From contig DCVL01000004.1 in the NCBI GenBank assembly GCA_002328035.1, forward strand, positions 32,375 through 53,314: a stretch of 20,940 nt of DNA, written 5' to 3'. The DNA is from Geobacter sp. UBA2189. Lineage in GTDB: Bacteria > Desulfobacterota > Desulfuromonadia > Geobacterales > Pseudopelobacteraceae. Within the stretch, counting starts at the first letter, position 1, and each line of letters opens with the position of its first letter. The position numbers were made by a program, and so were the translations under genes. Shown here one piece after another: positions 15,229 to 20,940 of the stretch. The notes beneath the pieces were generated by a model, which saw nothing but the letters and a program-made list of their open reading frames with translations, was not told the origin of the DNA and did no database searches.

Positions 15229-15257
15229 ACCATACGATAAATTGTTCTTGGCGTCAA
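15229..15257 (-). promoter_or_regulatory. Promoter of the thiamine operon
   Basis: On the minus strand TTGACG (plus-strand 15252-15257) and TATGGT (15229-15234) are 17 bases apart. The expected transcription start falls just before the aptamer's 5' end at about 15220, which supports the call. Confidence 0.6.
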
Positions 15258-15275
15258 CCGATCTGAGTGTATGAG
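15248..15275 (+). promoter_or_regulatory. Possible alr promoter, overlapping the thi promoter
   Basis: TTGGCG (15248-15253) and TATGAG (15270-15275) are separated by 16 bases. The matches are moderate. Its -35 overlaps that of the divergent thiamine promoter. If used, the transcript would begin near 15282, which favours the downstream alr start at 15328. Confidence 0.3.
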
Positions 15276-15327
15276 GAGATTGTTGTTTTCAGATTGCCCC
15301 TGCTGTCTGGTCGTGTTAAAAACAGGC

Positions 15328-16461
15328 ATGTTTGATAGCCGCCCAACCTTTGCAGAGATAGATCTCGGCGCATTGCGTGAAAACTACTCCCTTGTCCGCA
15401 AATCTGTACCATCGAGAGTTGCAGTCCTTGCTGTTGTAAAGGCTGATGCCTACGGTCATGGTTTCCTTGAGATCAGCAAGGAGCTTGAGCGGCAGGGAGT
15501 TGATGCCTTTGGCGTTGCGTTTCTTGCTGAGGCTATACAGCTAAGGAAAGCCGGAATTGACAAACCGATCCTGCTGCTTGGAGGTTTTTATCCGGGTCAG
15601 GAGAGAAAATGCGTCGGTTTTGGAATATCCACTGTAGTATTCTCCCTTGAACAGCTTAAAACTCTTGATCTGGCCGCAGGAAAGCTGTACCGGAAAGCCC
15701 TGGTGCATCTTAAGGTTGATACCGGAATGGGTCGCCTCGGGGTTCCTTACGAACAGGTTCCGGCTCTCCTGGATGCGCTAAAACTGTTGCCGAATATATA
15801 CCTTGAAGGAGTTATCTCACACTTTGCATCGGCAGATGAGCTTGATGAATCAGGACAGTATTTTACACGGCTCCAGTCGGAACGTTTCGCCTGGGCGGTT
15901 GACAAGGTTAAGAGAGCCGGTTTTTCTCCCAGATACGTACATCTTGCCAATAGCGCAGGTACCCTTTTAAACGATTATCCGTTCTGCAACATGGTTCGTC
16001 CCGGAATTATACTTTACGGAGCATTGCCATCCTCCGATTTTCAGGGACATCTCAAGATGCGTCCTGTAATGCGTCTTAAGAGCAAGATAGCCATGCTAAA
16101 GTGGGTAGAACCCTCAACCACCATAAGTTACGGGCGTCGCTTTACTGCAGAACATCGCACCCTGATAGCCAGTGTACCAGTAGGTTATGCCGATGGATAT
16201 CCCCGCTCCCTCACAAACAAGGGGAAGGCTCTGGTAAGGGGGCAGTTGGCACAGGTCTCTGGCACTGTATGTATGGATTGGCTGATGCTGGATGTCACAG
16301 ACATAGAAGGGGTTGCCGTTGGTGATGATGTTACCCTTATGGGGGAAGACCGCAAGGGTAATCAGGTATATGCTGAAGAGATTGCCACCATTGCAGGCAC
16401 TATTCCATATGAGCTGTTTTGCGGAATAAGCAAACGGGTGCCCAGAGTGTACCTCAAATAG
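15328..16461 (+). CDS. alr: Alanine racemase
   Basis: A PLP-dependent fold-III enzyme that interconverts L- and D-alanine for peptidoglycan. It is 377 residues from the ATG at 15328. The frame also has an ATG at 15271, but its 19 extra residues (with a CPCC stretch) do not look like the family, whose members begin near DSRPTFAEIDL. The ribosome binding site of the chosen start is poor (AGG only), so the start is uncertain. The PLP lysine is K38 in AVVKADAYGHG, and the second catalytic base is Y268 in TISYGRRF. VPVGYADGYPR and GTVCMDWLMLDV are typical. It diverges from the thiamine operon and is followed 73 bases later by the SNF2 gene, with no terminator seen between. Confidence 0.93.
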   Translation: MFDSRPTFAEIDLGALRENYSLVRKSVPSRVAVLAVVKADAYGHGFLEISKELERQGVDAFGVAFLAEAIQLRKAGIDKPILLLGGFYPGQERKCVGFGISTVVFSLEQLKTLDLAAGKLYRKALVHLKVDTGMGRLGVPYEQVPALLDALKLLPNIYLEGVISHFASADELDESGQYFTRLQSERFAWAVDKVKRAGFSPRYVHLANSAGTLLNDYPFCNMVRPGIILYGALPSSDFQGHLKMRPVMRLKSKIAMLKWVEPSTTISYGRRFTAEHRTLIASVPVGYADGYPRSLTNKGKALVRGQLAQVSGTVCMDWLMLDVTDIEGVAVGDDVTLMGEDRKGNQVYAEEIATIAGTIPYELFCGISKRVPRVYLK

Positions 16462-16534
16462 CAGCTTTCCGGCCATGTTCGTTAATTTGCCAATCTTTAT
16501 AGCTTATCCCCTAATCAATCATTGAGAAACAGGT

Positions 16535-19500
16535 ATGATCCAATCCCAAAAAACCGTGGAAATTCCGCATCTGCTCCGTCTGCTTCAAGAACGTCCCCCG
16601 GGTGAGATATATCTGCTTTCTATCAAGCAGATTGTAATGGATGGCCTAAAGGCAGCAGAAGATCCTATAATTACTGATATCTCATGGAATGACGACAAAA
16701 GCATTATTACAGTCGAAGTTAACGGCTTCCATGCCAGATTCGGTTCTGATGGAAACCGTCTGCTTTTTTCCTGTTCCTGCAAAAATCCTTACCAGCGTAG
16801 TCATTGTTCCCACATTATAACCGCCTGGGCATGCCTGAAACGTCTTGTTTCGCCAAACAGTTTTCCCACTACCCGTTTCAGTCAACATAATATGCAGCAG
16901 GTGGCAAGAATTACCGGAGAACAGAACTTTATTCCCGAACCGACTCCAGGTAACCTTAAGCCGAAGATTGCACACTATCTCAATATGCTTAAAAAATCTG
17001 TAAGGACTCCAACTATTCCTGGCTTTTCTGATATTCCTTGCCGCCTTGTGCTAAGCGCAGACGAATACGACGAACTTACCGGACATATCTGCAGAGGCAA
17101 CGAAAGACTTAACAGCTGGAGTTCAGATAATCTCCCCTCAGATGTTCGTTCCTTCTTGATAAAGCACCCACGGTTTGATTCAAGCAAGCGGTACATGGAT
17201 GACTTTCAAAAACATTTCAATTCCAGAATACCTTTAATATTCAAGGGAAATAACGGTTCAGAGATAACAGTTTCCTATTTGCAGAAAGAGCCTTTGGCTG
17301 CCTCGGTCTGCTTTGATCATGACGGTGACAAGGTTAACATACTGCCACGCCTTAACAATAATCTGCCACTGCCTGAAGAACTTCTGCTGGGAGAAGAGCT
17401 GCTTCTGGATGTAGGAAAGGCCAGGATTTATCCACTGCATGATAGGGAGCTATGGGAGATCTGTTACAAACTTTCAGAAGATGAAGAGCCGGAAGACCTG
17501 GATGATGATGAATACTGGGATGAAGATGATGAAGATGATGAGGATAATGAGGATATATATGTTTCGTTAGACGATTACTTTGACGGTGAAGAGTTGACCG
17601 GTGATATTCTTAAGGACGGTGTTACCATTTCTTCGGATGAATTCAATAAAACCGGAGTGTTACTAAAAACAGTTAATAACAAGGAACCTCTTAAGGGTCT
17701 GTTTTTTTTGCATGAAAAAAAAATGAATAAGCCGATAACAAGCAGTCCGTCATACCGCCTGTTTACACCTGAATTGAGACCTGACAAGCTTGTAAGGCTC
17801 TCTCCCCAATTACTCTGCGATAATATTATTCTTCCTTTTTCAGGTCATACTTTCCGCTTTTTGGGCAACAGATACCATCCAGCTCTTAACGGCGCAATCC
17901 GTACAAAAAAACGATTCCGGGCTCTGCTTGAAATCGCCTTTCAACTGTCGGATGAACCGGATAAAACCGCTCGTACCAGATTTATCCGTACAGCACTCAC
18001 AAACAAGGAGTTTGCCAAACGGGAAATACGTTCCAGAGCGACCTCTTTTCTTCAGCAGTTCGCCATGCAGTGCCAGGAAAAACATGCTCTGCTGACTGTA
18101 CATACTGATGGTTGGCATATCACGGAGGAAGACCGTCTGGAACAGGTCAGATTCCTGCAGATACTACTTCACCTTTACGGTTCGGATCTTTTTACAGATG
18201 CTCTTTTCCCCGGTACCGTTGAGGTACCGTACAAGAGATTCATGGAGAGTCTGCCAGAGCTTGTCTCAAGGCTGGCAGCGCTTGGTACGCAGCTTGAATT
18301 TGGCTCAAATCCGGTTCTAACAACAAGCCTTCAATTCTCCCTTGATGCAAGGGTCAGCAGTATTGACTGGTTTGAGCTGAAGCCGGAGGTAAGGATAAAT
18401 GGAGAACTGTTGACAGAGTCTGAGATTAAAGGACTGCTCGACGGAAATCCTTTATTGCAAAGGGATGGAAAGCTGTTGCTCCTGGATCAGCTTTCTTCAG
18501 AGATATTGGCAATGTTCAGTAACGCCATGCCTGTAAAAAAAGGTAAAAAGGGGAAGCCCCAGATAGTAAGGGTTCCCCGTCTTCAGATCCTTGATTGGCT
18601 GCAGTTACGTAAACATGGAGTAGATGTACAGCTTACCCCGGAGGACGCTGATGTTCTTGAGAGTCTGCTGAATTTTGAACAACTGCCCAGACTGGCTCTG
18701 CCTGAAGGGGTTGTAGCTGAACTCCGCCACTACCAGGAAGATGCCTGGCACTGGCTGGCCTTTCTCTACCAGCATCGTTTCGGGGCATGCCTGGCAGATG
18801 ATATGGGGCTGGGCAAGACACTGCAGGGTATTACCCTTATGGCTGGGATAATGGCTGGAGCCGTTCAATCGGCAGCACCAGGTTCCCCACATCTTGTGGT
18901 TGCTCCTCCATCACTCCTCTTTAACTGGGAGGCGGAGATAAGCCGCTTCCTTCCCTCTGCAAAGGTCTTGCTCTTTACAGGCAGTGGAAGGAAAACGGAT
19001 CTTTTTGGTAATTACGACATTATTATAACCAGTTATGGAATTGTCCAGCGTGATCACAAAAAACTGGAAGATATAAGGTTTGATGTTGTCATATTTGATG
19101 AGACGCAGGTGGTGAAAAATCTTCAGGCCGCAACCACCAATGCGGTGCGAAGACTGAAAGGCTCCTTTGTTCTGGCACTTACAGGGACACCTGTTGAAAA
19201 TCATCTTGGCGAATATTATGCCATCATGGATCTTTGTCTGCCAGGCCTGCTGGGCAACTACGATGAATTCAACCGTCGTATAAACAAGGATGGCAGACCG
19301 GCAATACAGCGTCTTATACAGCGTACAAGGCCATTCATACTACGACGCACAAAGCAGATGATAGCTTCTGAGCTGCCCCCCAAGATAGAGAGCGATATCC
19401 ATCTTGAACTCTCTCCAAAGCAGAAACTGCTCTACCAGCGTACGGTTGAAGAGGTAAAGGGGCAGGTTCAGGATGCCTATAAAAACCATGCTATGGCACA

Positions 19501-20104
19501 AGCCAGAATTATTGCGCTAACTGCCATACTGCGCCTGCGTCAGATCTGTCTCGCTCCATCACTTGCAGTGCCATCAGCTACAGACAGTTCTCCCAAACTC
19601 GATTTTCTGGCTGAACAGCTCCTCGAACTCCGCGATGAAGGTCATAGCGTCCTTGTCTTTTCCCAGTTTACCAGTTTTCTGGATATAATTGAGAAAGGTC
19701 TAAAAAAACATGGTATTGCATGCCTGAGGCTTGACGGAAAAACAGCTGTTCCGAATAGAAAAAAGTTGGTGCAGACCTTTCAAAATTCCACTGAACAGAT
19801 GGTCTTCCTGATAAGCCTGAAAGCTGGAGGCAAAGGGCTTAACCTTACCAGAGCAACCTACGTCTACCATCTGGATCCCTGGTGGAACCCTGCGGTTGAA
19901 AACCAGGCTTCAGACCGTGCCCACCGGATAGGGCAGACAGAACAGGTAACCATTACAAGGCTTATAATGCGACATACAATCGAAGAGAAGATGATGCAGC
20001 TTAAGGCTCGAAAACTTGAACTGTACAAGGCTCTGCTTGAAGATGGCAGCGGTAGCGCCAGTGCAGGACTTACCAGGGAGGATTTTGATTTTCTACTTGG
20101 CTGA
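16535..20104 (+). CDS. SWIM zinc-finger SNF2-family helicase/ATPase
   Basis: A 1189-residue DNA-translocating ATPase. The N-terminus has a SWIM zinc motif, CxC-x8-CxH (C80, C82, C91, H93). The region to about 680 is bacterial SNF2-associated sequence, broken by a very acidic stretch (about 315-353, mostly Asp and Glu). The motor has Walker A in DDMGLGKT (K761), DETQ in place of the usual DEAQ/DEAH at 855-858, LTGTPVEN, SQFTSFLDII, SLKAGGKGLNL and motif VI QASDRAHRIGQ (1124-1134). Such proteins remodel DNA-protein or RNA polymerase complexes; the exact role here is unknown. CAGG lies just before the ATG. No methylase, nuclease or other defence partner lies beside it, so I treat it as a stand-alone gene. 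Confidence 0.9.
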   Translation: MIQSQKTVEIPHLLRLLQERPPGEIYLLSIKQIVMDGLKAAEDPIITDISWNDDKSIITVEVNGFHARFGSDGNRLLFSCSCKNPYQRSHCSHIITAWACLKRLVSPNSFPTTRFSQHNMQQVARITGEQNFIPEPTPGNLKPKIAHYLNMLKKSVRTPTIPGFSDIPCRLVLSADEYDELTGHICRGNERLNSWSSDNLPSDVRSFLIKHPRFDSSKRYMDDFQKHFNSRIPLIFKGNNGSEITVSYLQKEPLAASVCFDHDGDKVNILPRLNNNLPLPEELLLGEELLLDVGKARIYPLHDRELWEICYKLSEDEEPEDLDDDEYWDEDDEDDEDNEDIYVSLDDYFDGEELTGDILKDGVTISSDEFNKTGVLLKTVNNKEPLKGLFFLHEKKMNKPITSSPSYRLFTPELRPDKLVRLSPQLLCDNIILPFSGHTFRFLGNRYHPALNGAIRTKKRFRALLEIAFQLSDEPDKTARTRFIRTALTNKEFAKREIRSRATSFLQQFAMQCQEKHALLTVHTDGWHITEEDRLEQVRFLQILLHLYGSDLFTDALFPGTVEVPYKRFMESLPELVSRLAALGTQLEFGSNPVLTTSLQFSLDARVSSIDWFELKPEVRINGELLTESEIKGLLDGNPLLQRDGKLLLLDQLSSEILAMFSNAMPVKKGKKGKPQIVRVPRLQILDWLQLRKHGVDVQLTPEDADVLESLLNFEQLPRLALPEGVVAELRHYQEDAWHWLAFLYQHRFGACLADDMGLGKTLQGITLMAGIMAGAVQSAAPGSPHLVVAPPSLLFNWEAEISRFLPSAKVLLFTGSGRKTDLFGNYDIIITSYGIVQRDHKKLEDIRFDVVIFDETQVVKNLQAATTNAVRRLKGSFVLALTGTPVENHLGEYYAIMDLCLPGLLGNYDEFNRRINKDGRPAIQRLIQRTRPFILRRTKQMIASELPPKIESDIHLELSPKQKLLYQRTVEEVKGQVQDAYKNHAMAQARIIALTAILRLRQICLAPSLAVPSATDSSPKLDFLAEQLLELRDEGHSVLVFSQFTSFLDIIEKGLKKHGIACLRLDGKTAVPNRKKLVQTFQNSTEQMVFLISLKAGGKGLNLTRATYVYHLDPWWNPAVENQASDRAHRIGQTEQVTITRLIMRHTIEEKMMQLKARKLELYKALLEDGSGSASAGLTREDFDFLLG

Positions 20105-20150
20105 TTTACAGGAATTTGCACAATCCGTTTATTTTCTTTGCAAGTCACAC

Positions 20151-20503
20151 TGCCACCTTAAACCGGGGCAAAATGGAACAAAGCGGCTCGTTGAACAGTA
20201 TGGCGAATCGCTACTCTGCGTCCGCGCTATCGCTATGACAAAATACGCGGTGTACGCCTGAAAACTGTAGAAATTGTAGTTGAAAAAAAGCTCTGGCTAC
20301 CGCCATTCAGCTTTAAAGATGGCGATATTGCACCAATAGTGGTTGCTTTTGAAGAAACCGCGCTGAGGGCTAAATTACACAAAATGCGAGCAAAATGGGA
20401 TCCAAATTTAAAAGTGAGGCTGATACCGTACAACCTTATACGCGGAACCGAGCTTGAAACCAGAATACCAGAAGACTACTTGAACGGCAGTAAAAGAATA
20501 TAA
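20151..20503 (+). pseudogene. Frameshifted small conserved gene of unknown function
   Basis: Two adjoining frames together read as one protein of about 116 residues. The first gives HLKPGQNGTKRLVEQYGESL, then LCVR. Two bases later (frame change at about 20224-20227, in CCGCGCTAT) the second gives YRYDKIRGVRLKTVEIVVEK and continues to IRGTELETRIPEDYL and a TAA at 20501. Removing one GC restores the family-like LCVRYRYD join, so a two-base insertion is the simplest explanation. No ATG, GTG or TTG lies just in front in this frame; the nearest is a TTG inside the SNF2 gene. The intact form resembles a short protein I recall from several Proteobacteria, often in accessory DNA, with no known function. 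It could also be a sequencing error or a programmed frameshift. Confidence 0.65.
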
Positions 20504-20585
20504 AGCTTCTTATATAGGAAACCAATTGGTTTTCTTACACAAGAAACAAGCATCCTATATAGGAGACAAGTTTCCTATATAGGGA
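20501..20585. repeat. Three 20-bp repeats with palindromic core CCTATATAGG
   Basis: Units at 20501-20520, 20546-20565 and 20566-20585 align over 20 bases. The last two are in direct tandem and identical at 16 of 20. Each ends in a self-complementary core (CTTATATAGG or CCTATATAGG). The 25-base spacer between units one and two is covered by two further palindromes: AAACCAATTGGTTT (20519-20532) and TTTCTT-ACAC-AAGAAA (20531-20546). A degenerate ATATAGG (20611-20617) runs into the ribosome binding site of the next gene. The arrangement resembles iterons or a multi-site operator. Confidence 0.75.
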
Positions 20586-20625
20586 AACCGTAGATTAAAG
20601 AGTTAGGACAATATAGGAGGAATAC

Positions 20626-20904
20626 ATGGAAGAATGGGATTCTGCTATCGAAGAGGCTATCAGCGTTGTCGGTGCCACGTTTGACTCACATAGGCTAATT
20701 CAGGAAATCGCTCATCGAAACCAACGTAGGTATGTTCAGGCTCTAGCGGCCATCAACAGTGATGTCCCGTTTCAAGTGCTGCACTCGCGGCTAGGGCGTC
20801 GAATCAAGGTCATAGCCGATAGGCTAGGCTTCGTCGGAGAGGAATCACGGAGTGCTGACATGTTCGCGCAGAATAGCGAGTGCATGAAATATTCGAGGCG
20901 GTAA
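20626..20904 (+). CDS. Small helical protein of unknown function
   Basis: A 92-residue protein with an excellent ribosome binding site (AGGAGG, five bases before the ATG). No signal peptide or membrane segment is present. It is predicted helical and charged: residues 1-25 are acidic (MEEWDSAIEEAISVVG), and 26-70 are basic with FDSHRLIQEIAHRNQRRYVQ, PFQVLHSRLGRRIKVI and a final MFAQNSECMKYSRR. The basic helices could bind nucleic acid, but no classical helix-turn-helix is certain. I recall similar short hypothetical proteins in related bacteria, without function. It directly follows the repeat cluster at 20501-20585, which could be its operator. Codon use (CTA, CGA, AGG, TCG) looks different from the housekeeping genes here. 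Confidence 0.75.
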   Translation: MEEWDSAIEEAISVVGATFDSHRLIQEIAHRNQRRYVQALAAINSDVPFQVLHSRLGRRIKVIADRLGFVGEESRSADMFAQNSECMKYSRR

Positions 20905-20925
20905 CAAAAGGAGTGAGTCATGACC

Positions 20926-20940
20926 ACCCGCAGAGCGGGT
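20926..20940 (+). other. GC hairpin cut by the window end, terminator or next gene start
   Basis: ACCCGC (20926-20931) pairs with GCGGGT (20935-20940) around AGA, ending exactly at the window edge. Upstream pairs (CC before the arm) could extend the stem if GG follows. It lies 21 bases after the stop of the 92-residue gene and could be its terminator. An ATG at 20920 with AAGGAG six bases before it could alternatively open a new gene whose first codons fall in the stem. Confidence 0.45.

Noticed and set aside
15271..15327. alr start at 15271 giving an N-terminal CPCC stretch, suggesting a metal-binding extension.
   Set aside because: The family begins near the later ATG, and the predicted promoter -10 overlaps the early codons. 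The extra cysteines are most likely untranslated leader.
18781..20104. SNF2 gene as part of a phage-defence island (for example DISARM-like).
   Set aside because: No methylase, nuclease, phospholipase-type or other defence gene is adjacent; its neighbours are alr and a small pseudogene.
1..20940. CRISPR arrays, tRNA and rRNA genes.
   Set aside because: I saw no spaced repeat array with unique spacers, no clover-leaf-like gene and no rRNA stretch. The 20501-20585 repeats are too few and their spacers too short and palindromic for CRISPR.

Overview
The window reads as an ordinary Gram-negative chromosome segment, most likely from the Desulfuromonadia (Geobacter/Pelobacter relatives). This rests on gene content: a short-form ThiC, a ThiE-ThiD fusion, nadK-recN followed by a chemoreceptor, a hybrid sensor kinase, a SWIM-SNF2 helicase and a TonB protein. 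It is inference, because no rRNA or other marker gene lies inside. Start sites below were re-chosen from ribosome binding sites, so several differ from the longest open frame.

Layout. 1-100 is a nested C/G-run inverted repeat. 188-1435 (-) is an exported eight-cysteine protein of unknown function. 1575-2978 (-) holds ilvE followed by a small exported protein, closed by a strong terminator. The ilvE-cysE divergent gap carries two back-to-back 13-bp palindromes over the ilvE promoter. 3208-6484 (+) is cysE-nadK-recN, then a chemoreceptor (6598-8217) and a sirtuin-like protein (8425-9255). A hybrid sensor kinase (9271-11268, -) converges on the sirtuin gene. 11504-15048 (-) is a thiamine operon, thiED-thiC-tonB, with overlapping genes, behind a TPP riboswitch and a terminator. 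alr (15328-16461, +) diverges from it, followed by a 1189-residue SWIM-SNF2 helicase (16535-20104).

The last 840 bases differ in character. They hold a frameshifted small gene without a good start, a cluster of 20-bp repeats (core CCTATATAGG) interleaved with other palindromes, a 92-residue unknown gene with a strong ribosome binding site, and a GC hairpin cut by the window end. This looks like the edge of an accessory or mobile segment.

How the parts work together. The thiamine operon is the best-resolved unit. P1 of the TPP aptamer shares bases with an antiterminator, which in turn shares bases with a terminator, so TPP should switch transcription off. The enzymes make and join the two thiamine halves, and the co-transcribed TonB may energise outer-membrane import of thiamine or a precursor. 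cysE and ilvE feed cysteine and branched-chain amino acid synthesis, nadK makes NADP, recN repairs double-strand breaks and alr supplies D-alanine for peptidoglycan. I see no complete new defence or mobile system. The most unusual signals are the 20501-20620 repeat cluster with its neighbour gene and the paired operators at 3047-3072.
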